A DNA stretch of 64,000 nucleotides. Origin: Pseudoalteromonas amylolytica. GTDB taxonomy: Bacteria; Pseudomonadota; Gammaproteobacteria; Enterobacterales; Alteromonadaceae. Position 1 is the stretch's first letter. Each line of letters begins with the position of its first letter. The notes under the pieces are model-generated. The model ran no database searches and had not been told where the DNA came from. It saw only the letters and a program-made list of their open reading frames with translations. Below are positions 37,881-49,107 of the stretch, in pieces. The DNA lies in NCBI RefSeq assembly GCF_001854605.1, contig NZ_MKJU01000026.1, forward strand, positions 62,001 to 126,000. Direction: 5' to 3'. A program made the translations under genes and the position numbers.

Positions 37881-39064
37881 TAGCGATTTCCTTTGATCAC
37901 ATGGCCCATTAACTGCTTTGCAAGTGGCGCTTTTAAACGTGAAGATAAGGCCATCGCAAATAAACCACAACTGCGGCCTAATGCCATCAGCCTTGAAGAG
38001 TTCGAAAACAAGCGTACTAAAGAGTCAGTGAGAGTCATCACCGTGTTAATATCTTGCTCTCTTAATAACTCATAACGACGCGTAAAGTGATAATCCCCAA
38101 TTTGTGCTTGGCTGGGATTCGCCAGCAGCTCAACTAAACACTGTATGTCTCGCAGACCAAGATTAAAACCCTGTCCTGCAATCGGATGAATAGCATGTGC
38201 CGCATTACCAATTAAAAGGCAACGGTGGTGCACCACTTTCTCAACGCGACCTAGCACAAGAGGGTAGCTTGCTCGCATACCCACTTGAGTAAAAAGCCCA
38301 GCGCGATAACCAAACGCATTGTGTAACTTTTCAATAAACTGCTCTGCATCCATGTGCTGATACTGTGCCAATTGGCTATTTTCCATGCACCAAACAAGTG
38401 AGTAACGAGAGTCACTCATGGGCAATAACGCCATCGGTCCATGTTCTGTAAATCGCTCAAAAGCTTGACCGTTATGGCCACCTTGTACCTTTACGTTTGC
38501 AATCAATGCACCTTGCTCATAAGCAACACTGTTAAAGTTAAGCTTTAGCAGTGCTCGTGTGGGGGATTGTGCGCCATCAGCAATCACCATTAACTTTGCG
38601 GCAATGGCTTGCCCAGTGTTTAAGGTGAGTTCCACAGCATCAAGTGTCTGTGTTAACGTTTCAATCGTTGCAGGACAAAACAGCGTGACACCCGCGTCTT
38701 TTAATTGTTGATGTAAAAACGCGCCATAAGGACTTACTTCAACCACATATCCCAAAGCATCACATTGGTAGTCTTGATGATGAATATCGGTTTTACCAAA
38801 ATGGCCTCTATCAGATACATGCACCTGCTTAATAGCTTGCGCAAAAGACCAGCTAGGTTCAAATAAACCTAATTCTTTAAGATAACATACCGATTGGTGT
38901 GCCAGAGCAATGCTTCTATCATCAAAGCTAGGATGTGTTTTATCTTTGGGCGTGAAGGCTTCGACAACGCCAATTTTGTAATCGACATTAAGCTTACTCA
39001 TTGCCAACGCAGCGGTGGCACCAGCCATGCCTCCGCCTACAATAAGGATATCAAAGTGTTGCAA
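37880..39064 (-). CDS. ubiH: 2-octaprenyl-6-methoxyphenyl hydroxylase UbiH
   Basis: The 394-residue protein is a paralogue of its neighbour, with GGGMAGATAALAMSKL at the N-terminus and LIGNAAHAIHPIAGQGFNLGLRD as FAD motif. The DDRSIALAHQS block is typical of UbiH. It acts in aerobic ubiquinone synthesis at the inner-membrane surface. Nine bases separate it from pepP and one base is shared with ubiI, so the genes form one operon. Confidence 0.93.
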   Translation of the reverse strand: MQHFDILIVGGGMAGATAALAMSKLNVDYKIGVVEAFTPKDKTHPSFDDRSIALAHQSVCYLKELGLFEPSWSFAQAIKQVHVSDRGHFGKTDIHHQDYQCDALGYVVEVSPYGAFLHQQLKDAGVTLFCPATIETLTQTLDAVELTLNTGQAIAAKLMVIADGAQSPTRALLKLNFNSVAYEQGALIANVKVQGGHNGQAFERFTEHGPMALLPMSDSRYSLVWCMENSQLAQYQHMDAEQFIEKLHNAFGYRAGLFTQVGMRASYPLVLGRVEKVVHHRCLLIGNAAHAIHPIAGQGFNLGLRDIQCLVELLANPSQAQIGDYHFTRRYELLREQDINTVMTLTDSLVRLFSNSSRLMALGRSCGLFAMALSSRLKAPLAKQLMGHVIKGNR

Positions 39065-39073
39065 CCTGCTCTC

Positions 39074-40384
39074 CTAGTGTTGCATTAGCGCTTCTATGTC
39101 AGCAATGGTCTTTGGTGCATCTACAGTTAAGTTCTCAAAGCCACTTTCGGTAACGAGCAAGTCGTCTTCAATACGAATGCCTATGCCCTTAAATTTTTCA
39201 GGCACTTCAGCATCTTCGTCAAAGTACAACCCAGGTTCGATGGTTAATACCATGCCAGGTTCAAAAGGCCTGTCAGCCTCATCGAGTTTATACTCACCAA
39301 CATCGTGTACATCCAAGCCTAACCAATGACCTAAACCATGCATATAAAACGCTTTGCACGCTTGGTTTTCCATGAGTGTATCTAAATCTCCAGCCAAAAT
39401 ACCGAGCTGGATCAAACCTTGTGTCATTACTTTCATTGCAGCTTGATTGGCCTTAACCAACGTACCGCCTGGTTTAACATGCTCAAATGCGGCTTGCTGT
39501 GCTTTTAAAACCAATTCATACACTTGCTTTTGGGCTTCACTAAAACGCCCAGATACCGGAAAAGTACGGGTAATATCTGCGGCATAACCTTGCAGCTCGC
39601 AACCTGAGTCAATGAGCACTAAATCTCCAGCTTTTAACTCATCCCCATTTTCGGTGTAATGTAATATATTGGCGTTGTTACCTGAGCCAACAATGGTGCC
39701 ATAGGCTGGATGACGCGCACCATTCATTGCATAATGATGATGTAACTCCGCCTCTAGCTGGTATTCAGTGGCTCCAGCTTTGGCAAACCGCATTGCTCGT
39801 TTGTGTGCTTCGCAGCTTATTTTTGCCGCCTTTCGCATGAGCGCAATTTCTGCTTCGGATTTAAACAGTCGCATTTCATGCACCAGTGGGCGGATGTCTT
39901 TAATGATCTCTGGGGCGCGATAACCTTTTTTTGGTGCGCCACGTAGAGTGCTTAATAACGACCAGATTTTATTATCAAAGTCACCGTAAGTACCTTGTCC
40001 ATAATACAGTACACGCTTGGTGTTAACGAGCGACTGCAATTGCTCATCAAGCTCACTAAGTGGGTAGCTGTGATCAAATAAATATTGCGCTTTCGCCTGC
40101 TCAAAGCCAACGCGGCGACCATGCCAAATTTCAGCTACTTTGTCTTTGTTTCTACAAAATAAGTGGCTGCTGAGTTGTTCATCTCGGTCTTTACATAGCA
40201 CCAGTACAGCATCAGGTTCGTTAAAGCCTGTTAAATAGTAAAAGTCGCTGTCTTGACGAAAAGGAAACTCTGTATCGCGGCTGCGTGTCAACTCCACCGC
40301 TGCAGGGATCACAGCAACAGCGTTTTTATCTAATTGTGATAACAAACGTGTTCTGCGTTGTAAAAACTCTTTTGTCTCAATCAT
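39074..40384 (-). CDS. pepP: Xaa-Pro aminopeptidase PepP
   Basis: A 436-residue M24 metallopeptidase with the metal-binding motifs DSGCELQGYAADITRTFPVSG (Asp pair), HGLGHWLGLDVHD and a glutamate-containing VLTIEPGLY. It removes N-terminal residues ahead of proline. The start overlaps the ygfB stop as TAATG, indicating coupled translation. Confidence 0.95.
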   Translation of the reverse strand: MIETKEFLQRRTRLLSQLDKNAVAVIPAAVELTRSRDTEFPFRQDSDFYYLTGFNEPDAVLVLCKDRDEQLSSHLFCRNKDKVAEIWHGRRVGFEQAKAQYLFDHSYPLSELDEQLQSLVNTKRVLYYGQGTYGDFDNKIWSLLSTLRGAPKKGYRAPEIIKDIRPLVHEMRLFKSEAEIALMRKAAKISCEAHKRAMRFAKAGATEYQLEAELHHHYAMNGARHPAYGTIVGSGNNANILHYTENGDELKAGDLVLIDSGCELQGYAADITRTFPVSGRFSEAQKQVYELVLKAQQAAFEHVKPGGTLVKANQAAMKVMTQGLIQLGILAGDLDTLMENQACKAFYMHGLGHWLGLDVHDVGEYKLDEADRPFEPGMVLTIEPGLYFDEDAEVPEKFKGIGIRIEDDLLVTESGFENLTVDAPKTIADIEALMQH

Positions 40385-40941
40385 TAGTGTATTGTCTTTG
40401 AAGTTGTAGTCAGATCTTTGCCCATTTCAGCAAAACACAGCATGGCTGATACACGAATATATTCAATAATTTCATGAAGGGCTTGTTGGTCTTCTTCGGT
40501 GTCATCAAAATGCGTATCGAGTTTGGTAATTTCAGTAAAATCACTGATCACTTCTTTCACATCAGCAGATAACTTACCATAATCTTTTTGTTTTAAGCCA
40601 AATCCTAACAAAAACCCAGAGACCCAGCCGACTAACGCATTGGCCTGGTCTATTAAAGATTCGTCTTCGCTTGGTAAGAATAATTCAAAATGAAATTCTG
40701 CATTACTGAAGTGCTCAACAACGTGTTTATACATGTTGGCAAAAAATTGCTTTAGCTCTTCTTGAAATGTTTGTCCCTCATTGAACACATCACTCAATAA
40801 ACCGAGGTACTCTTTTTCTTCAATATTTAATCCACATGCCAACAAGCCGCTGATAGCACCATGTACTTCCGCTGGGGCAATGTATATATCGTGTTTTTCA
40901 AGCAATAGTTGCGCTTGGGTGTAATCGTTTAGTTCACTCAT
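40384..40941 (-). CDS. ygfB: YgfB/UPF0149 family protein
   Basis: The 185-residue acidic helical protein has the YgfB family start (LLEKHDIYIAPAEVHGAISGLLACG) and the ALVGWVSGFLLGFGL block. It is the first gene of the ygfB-pepP-ubiH-ubiI operon. Its exact biochemical role is not known from sequence. The 6S RNA gene lies divergent upstream. Confidence 0.93.
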   Translation of the reverse strand: MSELNDYTQAQLLLEKHDIYIAPAEVHGAISGLLACGLNIEEKEYLGLLSDVFNEGQTFQEELKQFFANMYKHVVEHFSNAEFHFELFLPSEDESLIDQANALVGWVSGFLLGFGLKQKDYGKLSADVKEVISDFTEITKLDTHFDDTEEDQQALHEIIEYIRVSAMLCFAEMGKDLTTTSKTIH

Positions 40942-41115
40942 CAGTTCGACTTTTTAGGCATGTTTACGCTTAATGCTAACACCGCAAGTATAGCAACTCC
41001 AAGCAATTGTATCCTTTGGGCTAAAAATCAAACACCTGTATGAGTGTTACGAATAAAAACCAAGCAAACGAACAACATTTTTCGTTTTATGGTTTCGGCC
41101 AAGCGTTATGTTTTA

Positions 41116-41121
41116 TATACT
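41116..41121 (+). promoter_or_regulatory. -10 element of the 6S RNA promoter
   Basis: TATACT lies three bases before the inferred 6S RNA 5' end and fits a sigma-70 -10 box. The -35 element is weak by eye. Confidence 0.5.
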
Positions 41122-41124
41122 GAA

Positions 41125-41311
41125 GGTGTTCCCTAGCTCGTAGGACAGCAGATTAAGTCCCTGAGCCGATAAATTTTATTTAGGAATGTAGTTTGCTTGC
41201 TTTTGCGCAAGCTCGGCATGTACCGAGAAGCCTACGGTGAGCTGTTGCGTTCCGCCTTGAACCTCAGGGTTCAAGGGCTGACATCCGCATCCGCGTCGCC
41301 GGGGAACATCT
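41125..41311 (+). ncRNA. ssrS: 6S RNA
   Basis: The region carries the conserved 6S RNA blocks AAGTCCCTGAGCCGATA, GCTCGGCATGTACCGAGAAGCC and CCTTGAACCTCAGGGTTCAAGGG in the order of the E. coli RNA. The ends GGTGTTCCC and GGGGAACATC pair to close the molecule, giving about 187 nt. The RNA binds sigma-70 RNA polymerase in stationary phase. It is divergent from ygfB as in other gammaproteobacteria, but neither zapA nor ygfA is next to it here. Ends are estimated to within a few bases. The remaining 40,942-41,450 sequence holds no protein gene. Confidence 0.95.
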
Positions 41312-41377
41312 ACTTCTCTTATACTCAAAGCACTACTTTCAACAAATCAAAGCTTGTCAATTTCATGCTCTCAGAAA

Positions 41378-41403
41378 ACAAAAAACCCCACTAATGTGAG
41401 GCC
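41378..41403 (-). terminator. Terminator of the DUF3718 gene
   Basis: On the leftward transcript CCTCAC pairs with GTGGGG (one G-U) around ATTA, followed by six U. Confidence 0.7.
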
Positions 41404-41450
41404 TTTTTCGCTGTTGTACTTACGATTTGCACACCGTAAGTCAGTTGTAA

Positions 41451-41825
41451 TTAAAGCCCTGCGCGGTCTTTAATTGCAGCGATGATTGGAGAACCGCCGT
41501 GACCATTTCCTTCAGCCCAAGCGATATCTGCGCCATCTGCTAATACGCTTTTTGGCAAGTTTTTAACAATAAACTCACCGGTATCTGCTGCGTTGCTCGC
41601 AATCGCATGACGCAGTAGGTTGTTACCATTGCACTGTATCGCATCAAATACGTTACGGATTTTAACACGTGAACTTTTCAGTTTTTTACGTAAAGCGCTT
41701 TTATCGTCAGCTGCAACATACTCACATAGAGACACCGCTAACTGATCATCAGCACTTGCTTTTTGACTAAATGCTAAAGAAGCTGCACATAAAGAAACAG
41801 ACACAAGCACAGTAGTTAATTTCAT
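41451..41825 (-). CDS. DUF3718 family exported protein
   Basis: A 124-residue protein with a signal peptide (cleavage near ASA-D) and two cysteines in the mature part (SLCEYVAADDKSALRKKL, IQCNGNNLLRHAI). The sequence resembles the DUF3718 family of Vibrio and Pseudoalteromonas, with an ankyrin-like feel. ATG 41825 lies behind GAGGGTG; an in-frame GTG at 41834 falls inside that site. The function is unknown. Confidence 0.75.
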   Translation of the reverse strand: MKLTTVLVSVSLCAASLAFSQKASADDQLAVSLCEYVAADDKSALRKKLKSSRVKIRNVFDAIQCNGNNLLRHAIASNAADTGEFIVKNLPKSVLADGADIAWAEGNGHGGSPIIAAIKDRAGL

Positions 41826-41905
41826 TCCAAACACCCTCTAATACTTTTTTCGTACCCCAAAAAGGATAGTAATTGTACCAAGCTGAACAAAATTTAGCAA
41901 TAAAC

Positions 41906-42397
41906 TCATAGTTTTTTCTTTAGGGTTACGAACTTATGGTTATGTGGATTACACTCATCTGCACTTAAAGACTGCTCTTCGATGACTTCCCAGTGTCCTG
42001 CTTTTGTATAATCAGGAAAGCAGGTATCTCCTGCGACGTCCAAATCAATAAAGGTCAGGTATAGTCGTTCACACATAGGTAAAAACTGCTCATAGATGTT
42101 GCCGCCACCAATGATCATGATTTCTTCCGCATCACTAACCAGCTCCAGTGCAGCTTGAGGTGAACTTACCACCTCAACGCCCGATGCAGAATAACTCTCG
42201 CTTCGTGTGATCACTATATTACGTCGCCCTGGCAATGGACGCCCTATTGATTCAAATGTTTTTCTACCCATCACAACGGGTTTGTTCAGCGTAACTCTTT
42301 TAAAGTGCTTTAGATCAGAGGGCAAATGCCATGGCATTTTATTGTCTTGCCCTATCACTCGGTTGTTCGCCATTGCCGCTATCATGGAAATTATCAC
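41906..42397 (-). CDS. folA: Dihydrofolate reductase
   Basis: A 163-residue enzyme with MIAAMANNRVIGQDNKMPWHLPSDL, KPVVMGRKTFESIGRPLPGR and IMIIGGGNIYEQF, all standard for chromosomal FolA. It reduces dihydrofolate with NADPH. I chose GTG 42397 because ATGAGG lies six bases upstream and the length then fits the family. ATG 42409 is the alternative and would add four residues. Confidence 0.93.
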   Translation of the reverse strand: MIISMIAAMANNRVIGQDNKMPWHLPSDLKHFKRVTLNKPVVMGRKTFESIGRPLPGRRNIVITRSESYSASGVEVVSSPQAALELVSDAEEIMIIGGGNIYEQFLPMCERLYLTFIDLDVAGDTCFPDYTKAGHWEVIEEQSLSADECNPHNHKFVTLKKKL

Positions 42398-42426
42398 ATT
42401 GAACCTCATCAATAATTTAGTATTAA

Positions 42427-42448
42427 AAAAGGGCCAAATAGCCCTTAA
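42427..42448 (-). terminator. Terminator after obgE
   Basis: On the leftward transcript AAGGGC pairs with GCCCTT around a 6-nt loop, followed by a U run. Confidence 0.75.
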
Positions 42449-42467
42449 TTACAAAAATATCTGTATT

Positions 42468-43652
<1,185 letters not shown>

Positions 43653-43754
43653 CTAATACCGAAGTATAATACCTTTACCGCTAAAGCTTTAGTTCTTATT
43701 ACTTTGCCCAATAAAAACCAATCTTTACTAATAAAGTTATGCTTTTGACAAACA

Positions 43755-43782
43755 AAAAACCCCGCCGTAGCGGGGTTTTTTC
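43755..43782. terminator. Terminator between rpmA and obgE
   Basis: AAAACCCCGC pairs with GCGGGGTTTT around CGTA, with A and T runs on both sides. It would end the rplU-rpmA message. Confidence 0.88.
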
Positions 43783-43795
43783 AATCTTTTACCGA

Positions 43796-44053
43796 TTACT
43801 CAGCAATGATGCTAACGTATTTACGGTTTAAAGGACCTTTTTGTTCAAAAACAACTTTACCGTCTGCTTTTGCAAAAATTGTGTGGTCTTTACCGATACC
43901 TGCGTTAGTGCCAGCGTGGAATTTAGTACCACGTTGACGAACAATGATGTTACCCGCTAATACTGATTCACCACCGAAACGCTTAACACCTAAGCGTTTA
44001 CTTTCTGAATCACGACCGTTACGAGTACTACCAGCTGCCTTCTTATGTGCCAT
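43796..44053 (-). CDS. rpmA: Ribosomal protein bL27
   Basis: An 85-residue protein starting [20 protein letters not shown], with the conserved [15 protein letters not shown] and HTIFAKADG blocks. It sits at the peptidyl-transferase centre of the large subunit. Seventeen bases separate it from rplU. Confidence 0.98.
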   Translation of the reverse strand: MAHKKAAGSTRNGRDSESKRLGVKRFGGESVLAGNIIVRQRGTKFHAGTNAGIGKDHTIFAKADGKVVFEQKGPLNRKYVSIIAE

Positions 44054-44070
44054 CTTTCTGTACCTCTAAA

Positions 44071-44382
44071 TTAAGCGCTAATGCCAGTGATTTTAACTTC
44101 AGTGAACCACTGACGGTGGCCCATCTGCTTACGAGAATGCTTACGACGTCTAAATTTAACGATCTTAATCTTCTCACCGCGACCATGTGAAACAACCTCA
44201 GCTGTTACCTTGCCACCGTTTACGAACGGTGCACCGATCTCGATTTTCTCACCATCAGCAACTAGAAGTACTGAATCGAATTCAACTGCTGCACCAGTTT
44301 CAACGTCTAATTTCTCTAGACGAATTGTTTGACCTTCAGTCACACGGTGCTGTTTACCACCACTTTGGAAAACCGCGTACAT
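44071..44382 (-). CDS. rplU: Ribosomal protein bL21
   Basis: A 103-residue protein starting [18 protein letters not shown] with [19 protein letters not shown] near the end. ATG 44382 is the family start, with GGAGTT upstream; the frame extends further without support. It is the first gene of rplU-rpmA. Confidence 0.97.
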   Translation of the reverse strand: MYAVFQSGGKQHRVTEGQTIRLEKLDVETGAAVEFDSVLLVADGEKIEIGAPFVNGGKVTAEVVSHGRGEKIKIVKFRRRKHSRKQMGHRQWFTEVKITGISA

Positions 44383-44749
44383 AATTAACTCCGTCTGTGC
44401 GCCCTCAAATCGACGCAACTTAATATTCTTCAATAGGGCGCGAAGTTTACGCTAATGCTTGTCTACAAGCAAGCCTATTTTTGTAGAAAATGAATAAAAA
44501 ATAACTGCAATGAGGGCGAATCATTATTTTTCGCTAGTTTATCCAAAAACGCCGCTAAACCAAAGCCCTTTTTTACACTTTTAAGACGATTTTTAAAGCG
44601 TTTAATACAACCGATAAGTTGTCCAAATAATCAACAACATACCAAGATAAGTTATTTTTTTAGCCAGATTTGGACAAAATATCGAGCTAGTTTAAATTTT
44701 GTAGTACACTCGCGCTGTATCTCGTAACTTATTTTTGGCTTGGAGCACA
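44383..44749. other. Divergent promoter region of rplU-rpmA and ispB
   Basis: No gene is visible in this 367-base gap. A TTGGACA and TAGTACACT pair near 44,670-44,710 could form the ispB promoter. The rplU leader probably occupies the left part. Confidence 0.45.
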
Positions 44750-45721
44750 ATGGATATCAAAACTATCCAGACGTTAATCGAACCTGATATGCTTAACGTC
44801 AATCAACTTATTCATGCACAAATGCAATCCGACGTTGCTTTAGTTAATCAACTCGGACTCTACATTGTTAACAGCGGTGGCAAGCGTATTCGCCCTATGC
44901 TCACTTTGCTTACAGCCAAAGCTTTAGACTGCCCAAATGACACACATGTAACACTTGCAACTATTATCGAATTTATCCACACCGCAACCCTTTTGCACGA
45001 TGATGTAGTGGATGAGTCGTCGCTACGACGTGGCGAACCTACTGCAAATGCTGAATTTGGCAACGCTGCAAGTGTGCTCGTCGGAGACTTTATTTACACT
45101 CGCTCATTCCAGCTAATGGTGGGTTTAAACAACATGCAAGTGATGCAAATACTTGCTGATGCCACCAATGTTATCGCGGAAGGGGAAGTACTGCAGTTAA
45201 TGAATTGCAACGACCCTGATACCAGTGAAAAAAGTTATATGCAGGTTATCTACAGCAAAACAGCTAAGTTATTCGAGGCGGCAACAATGTTACCAGCTGT
45301 AGTTTTAGGGCACCCTCATGATGTACAAGAAGCGCTGAAATTATATGGCATGCACTTAGGGACTGCTTTTCAACTTGTAGATGATGTACTGGATTACAGC
45401 GCAAATGCGCAGCAAATGGGTAAAAACCTAGGTGATGACCTTGCAGAAGGAAAGCCAACACTGCCTCTTATTTATGCCATGCAGCACGGTTCTGAGAAAC
45501 AAGTAGCCCAGATCAGAGAAGCGATTGAAACAGGTAATGGCATGGCCTATCTGGAAGATATTCTTACAACGCTTGAGCAAACTAAAGCATTAGAGTTTGC
45601 AATGGAAAAAGCCAAGAATGAAGCTCAAAAAGCGATCAGCTACCTTGCATTTTTACCTGAGTCGCCATACAAGCAGGCTTTAATAGCATTGGCTGAATTG
45701 TCAGTTGCAAGAGATCACTAA
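44750..45721 (+). CDS. ispB: Octaprenyl diphosphate synthase
   Basis: The 323-residue trans-polyprenyl synthase has both aspartate-rich motifs (LLHDDVVDESSLRRG and LVDDVLDYSA) and the GGKRIRPML block. It makes the ubiquinone side chain. ATG 44750 lies six bases after TTGGAG; TTG 44735 is rejected. It diverges from rplU as in E. coli and ends at a terminator shared with yggX. Confidence 0.96.
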   Translation: MDIKTIQTLIEPDMLNVNQLIHAQMQSDVALVNQLGLYIVNSGGKRIRPMLTLLTAKALDCPNDTHVTLATIIEFIHTATLLHDDVVDESSLRRGEPTANAEFGNAASVLVGDFIYTRSFQLMVGLNNMQVMQILADATNVIAEGEVLQLMNCNDPDTSEKSYMQVIYSKTAKLFEAATMLPAVVLGHPHDVQEALKLYGMHLGTAFQLVDDVLDYSANAQQMGKNLGDDLAEGKPTLPLIYAMQHGSEKQVAQIREAIETGNGMAYLEDILTTLEQTKALEFAMEKAKNEAQKAISYLAFLPESPYKQALIALAELSVARDH

Positions 45722-45738
45722 GAATTACAAATTGAATC

Positions 45739-45768
45739 AAAAAAGGCCGCATGTAGCGGCCTTTTATA
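45739..45768. terminator. Bidirectional terminator between ispB and yggX
   Basis: AAAAGGCCGC pairs with GCGGCCTTTT around a 5-nt loop between two convergent genes. Confidence 0.88.
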
Positions 45769-45785
45769 TGTTCTCGTCATTGTGA

Positions 45786-46061
45786 CTACTTTTGCTCAGG
45801 TGGACGATAACCTTCAATTTCTACTTCTTTATTTTCAAACAAGAACCCTACCATTTGCTCCTCAAGTAGCGCTCTGTGCTCTGGATCCATCATGTTTAGA
45901 TGCTTTTCGTTGATCAGCATAGTTTGCTTATGCTGCCATTGCTGCCAAGCTTCTTTTGAAATATTGTTAAAAATCTTTTCGCCGATTTCACCTGGATACA
46001 ATTGAAAATCTAAACCAGGTGCCTCTTTTTGTAGCTTTTGACAAAAAACAGTACGTGCCAT
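45786..46061 (-). CDS. yggX: Probable Fe(2+)-trafficking protein YggX
   Basis: A 91-residue protein starting [19 protein letters not shown] with the family cysteine, and [10 protein letters not shown] in the middle. It is linked to protection of iron-sulfur proteins. It lies 38 bases downstream of mutY in the usual mutY-yggX order. Confidence 0.95.
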   Translation of the reverse strand: MARTVFCQKLQKEAPGLDFQLYPGEIGEKIFNNISKEAWQQWQHKQTMLINEKHLNMMDPEHRALLEEQMVGFLFENKEVEIEGYRPPEQK

Positions 46062-46099
46062 AACTTTTCCACATCAAATTATAATTTAATATCGATAGT

Positions 46100-47158
46100 C
46101 TAACTCATCGCGCCTAGGACTTTAACCAACTTTTTCGTAGGAGCAGCCAAACCAACTTCAGCATGGTCATCTAAGTCATACCAAATAATTGCTTGCTCAT
46201 GGGCAAAATCAGGGATCGTTGCCAGCTTAAATACCAATGGGTGAATGGTTAATTCAAAGTGAGTAAAAATATGAATAAATGATTGCAGCGAATGTAATTG
46301 CCCTTGTAATCCATGCTGAGCGATAAACTGCTCGGCCTGCTCAATCGTCTGAAACTCAAAAAAACCAAACAGCCCGCCCCAAATACCCGTGCTGGGCCTT
46401 TTCTCCATCAATAGTTTGTTTTGGGCATTGATGATTAAATGATATGCCTGCCTTTTAGGTTTGTCTTTTTTCGGCTTTGGGTTTGGAAATGCTTTAACCT
46501 GATTATGCTTATTGGCTAAACACTGCTCCGATAACGGACAAGCTGCACAATTAAAATTACTTCTTGAGCAGAGGCTCGCACCTAGGTCCATCATCGCTTG
46601 GTTAAATTCAGTGACATTATTTTTGGGCGTGAGAGCATCACTTAGCGCCCAAAGCTGCTTTTCTACGCCTTTGACACCATACCAGCCCTCAACCATGAAA
46701 AACCGTGCTAATACTCGCTTGACGTTGCCATCTAAAATTGGGTGATGTTGGCCTAGCGCTAAAGACAAAATAGCGCCAGCTGTAGAGCGGCCAATTCCGG
46801 GCAACGCCATAACCTGCTCCAAAGTTTGTGGAAACTGTCCGTTAAACTCGTTTGCCACTATTTTTGCCGTTTTATGCAGGTTCCTAGCTCTCGCGTAGTA
46901 GCCAAGTCCAGTCCAGTGATGTAGCACTTCATCTTCTGGAGCCTCAGCCAAGGCTTCAATGCTAGGAAAGCGCGCCATAAAACGCTCAAAGTAAGGAATG
47001 ACAGTGACAACCTGAGTTTGTTGTAACATAACTTCTGAGATCCACACTTTGTAAGGTGTTTTACCTAACTGCCATGGTAAAGTCTTACGTCCATGTAGGT
47101 GATACCAATTGACAACCTGCTCGGCGAACCATTGCGCCTGCTCACTAGATACCTGCAT
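46100..47158 (-). CDS. mutY: Adenine DNA glycosylase MutY
   Basis: A 352-residue glycosylase with the HhH-GPD core ([18 protein letters not shown], catalytic [12 protein letters not shown]), four iron-sulfur cysteines ([17 protein letters not shown]) and a C-terminal NUDIX-like domain that recognises 8-oxoguanine. It removes adenine mispaired with 8-oxoguanine. ATG 47158 is chosen; an in-frame GTG at 47167 is an alternative. Confidence 0.96.
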   Translation of the reverse strand: MQVSSEQAQWFAEQVVNWYHLHGRKTLPWQLGKTPYKVWISEVMLQQTQVVTVIPYFERFMARFPSIEALAEAPEDEVLHHWTGLGYYARARNLHKTAKIVANEFNGQFPQTLEQVMALPGIGRSTAGAILSLALGQHHPILDGNVKRVLARFFMVEGWYGVKGVEKQLWALSDALTPKNNVTEFNQAMMDLGASLCSRSNFNCAACPLSEQCLANKHNQVKAFPNPKPKKDKPKRQAYHLIINAQNKLLMEKRPSTGIWGGLFGFFEFQTIEQAEQFIAQHGLQGQLHSLQSFIHIFTHFELTIHPLVFKLATIPDFAHEQAIIWYDLDDHAEVGLAAPTKKLVKVLGAMS

Positions 47159-47287
47159 TAACCACACTATTTATTGATTTATTACTAGGGCGCCAGTGTA
47201 TGGTGCTTTTAAAAACAGTCAAGCTATTGTACTTGAGCCAATGAATAGGGATAATATGCGCCCGTTTTTTACACCGCAGAAATGATT

Positions 47288-48013
47288 ATGAGTGAATCGA
47301 GCAAAACCGCGCTGGAACAAGCACAGCAAGAAGGTAAATACATCCGCAAAGTACGCAGCTTTGTAAAACGTGAAGGCCGTTTAACCAAAGGACAACATGC
47401 TGCGATTGAAAAGTGCTGGCCAACTATGGGCTTAGAGCACAGTCAAGGAATGCTCGATTTCTCAAAAGTGTTTGATAATGACAACGATGTAGTGCTAGAA
47501 ATCGGTTTCGGTATGGGTAAGTCGCTGGTCGAAATGGCCAAGAATGCACCAAACCTTAACTTTATTGGAATTGAAGTACACCGCCCAGGTGTAGGCGCTT
47601 GCTTGATGGACGCCGATGAACATCAAGTAACAAACTTACGTGTATTTGAGCACGATGCAGTTGAAGTGCTTGCTGATTGTATTGCGGATGGAAGTTTAAC
47701 AACAATGCAGCTTTTCTTCCCCGACCCTTGGCATAAAAAGCGCCACCATAAGCGCCGTATCGTACAACCTGAGTTCGTCGAGAGTCTTAGGAAAAAGCTA
47801 AAAATCGGTGGTATTTTTCATATGGCCACTGATTGGGAAAACTACGCTGAACATATGCTAGAAGTGATGCAAGCAGCACCTGGTTATGAAAATATCTCAG
47901 CGACGAACGATTATGTTCCACGTCCAGACAACCGCCCTCTTACTAAGTTTGAACAACGTGGTCACAGGCTTGGTCACGGAGTTTGGGACCTGATGTTTAA
48001 GCGCGTTGAATAA
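47288..48013 (+). CDS. trmB: tRNA (guanine-N7-)-methyltransferase
   Basis: A 241-residue methyltransferase with the SAM motif [15 protein letters not shown] and the family signature [17 protein letters not shown]. It makes m7G46 in tRNA. It diverges from mutY. ATG 47282, two codons earlier, is an alternative start. Confidence 0.96.
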   Translation: MSESSKTALEQAQQEGKYIRKVRSFVKREGRLTKGQHAAIEKCWPTMGLEHSQGMLDFSKVFDNDNDVVLEIGFGMGKSLVEMAKNAPNLNFIGIEVHRPGVGACLMDADEHQVTNLRVFEHDAVEVLADCIADGSLTTMQLFFPDPWHKKRHHKRRIVQPEFVESLRKKLKIGGIFHMATDWENYAEHMLEVMQAAPGYENISATNDYVPRPDNRPLTKFEQRGHRLGHGVWDLMFKRVE

Positions 48014-48038
48014 TCTGTAAGGTGTTTAAAAAACTAAC

Positions 48039-48061
48039 AGGGCCCAATTAAGGCCCTTTAA
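48039..48061 (+). terminator. Hairpin between trmB and rsmC
   Basis: AGGGCC pairs with GGCCCT around a 7-nt loop, followed by TTTAAT just before the rsmC start. It probably ends the trmB message. Confidence 0.6.
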
Positions 48062-48072
48062 TATGAGTGATT

Positions 48073-49107
48073 ATGAGTAAGTTAACAAACCCCAGTCTGT
48101 TGCTCCTTCGCAACGAAGAAGAATTACATGGCAACAACATTTTGGTCATCAATACAAACCGAGATGGCTTTTTAGCTGAGTTAACCGAGCTAAATCCCAC
48201 AGCCACGATCAGCGCCTTTAGCTATAATGTGGCGGATCATAATGACTCCAGCAAATATCCAAATATTAATAGTTATGTGGATCATAGCTTGCCCCAGCTC
48301 GCCGATTTGGATTTGATTATTTACTACTATCCAAAATCTAAACCAGAAGCTTTAATGATGCTTGATAACATTAGAGCAATAGCCAGTGCTAACACACGCT
48401 TGTTGGTAGTTGGTGATAATAAAGGTGGCGTTAAATCGGTTGAAAAGCAACTCAAGCCTTTCGCTTTGCAGTTTTATAAACTTGAAAGTGCCAAACATTG
48501 CGTACTATATGAGTTTTCCGAACTTACAGTTAACCCAGGCTTCGATATAAAACAATATCACAGCACATTCAGTGTAAACGTCGCCAACAAAACCTTCAAT
48601 GTGGTGAGTGTACCGGGTGTATTTAACCACGGTAAACTTGATGTGGGCACAGAACTGCTGCTTGAAAACATCCCTGTGCCATATAAAGGCAAGGTGCTAG
48701 ATTTTGGGTGTGGCGCAGGCATCATTGCGACTTTCTTAGGTTCGCAACAAAGTGAGCTGAGGCTTTTTTGCTCCGATGTTAGTGCACTAGCTATATATGC
48801 TACGCAACAAACCCTTGCTCTTAACAGCTTAGACGCGGATTGTATTCTCAGTGATGGCTTACAAGAGGTGAGTGATCAATTCAACCTGATTATCAGCAAT
48901 CCACCATTTCACACAGGAATTGCGACAGATTATGGTATTGCCGAACGCTTTTTAGAACAAACCAAAGGGTTTCTGAAACCAAGCGGACAGGTACAAATTG
49001 TTGCTAATAACTTTTTAAAGTACCCGCCAATTCTTGAACAACAATTTGGTCAATTCACTATTCTTGCCAAAAACACTAAATTCACGGTTTACCAAGCTAA
49101 AAAGTGA
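48073..49107 (+). CDS. rsmC: 16S rRNA (guanine-N2-)-methyltransferase RsmC
   Basis: A 344-residue protein with two methyltransferase-like halves. The C-terminal half has the SAM motif VLDFGCGAGIIATFLG and the catalytic NPPFH (ISNPPFHTGIATDYGIAERFL split around position 280-300). It methylates G1207 of 16S rRNA. ATG 48073 is preferred over GTG 48067. Confidence 0.9.
   Translation: MSKLTNPSLLLLRNEEELHGNNILVINTNRDGFLAELTELNPTATISAFSYNVADHNDSSKYPNINSYVDHSLPQLADLDLIIYYYPKSKPEALMMLDNIRAIASANTRLLVVGDNKGGVKSVEKQLKPFALQFYKLESAKHCVLYEFSELTVNPGFDIKQYHSTFSVNVANKTFNVVSVPGVFNHGKLDVGTELLLENIPVPYKGKVLDFGCGAGIIATFLGSQQSELRLFCSDVSALAIYATQQTLALNSLDADCILSDGLQEVSDQFNLIISNPPFHTGIATDYGIAERFLEQTKGFLKPSGQVQIVANNFLKYPPILEQQFGQFTILAKNTKFTVYQAKK

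Noticed and set aside
41197..41394. Open frame of 65 codons
   Set aside because: It lies almost wholly inside the 6S RNA gene and has no ribosome binding site or protein-like composition.
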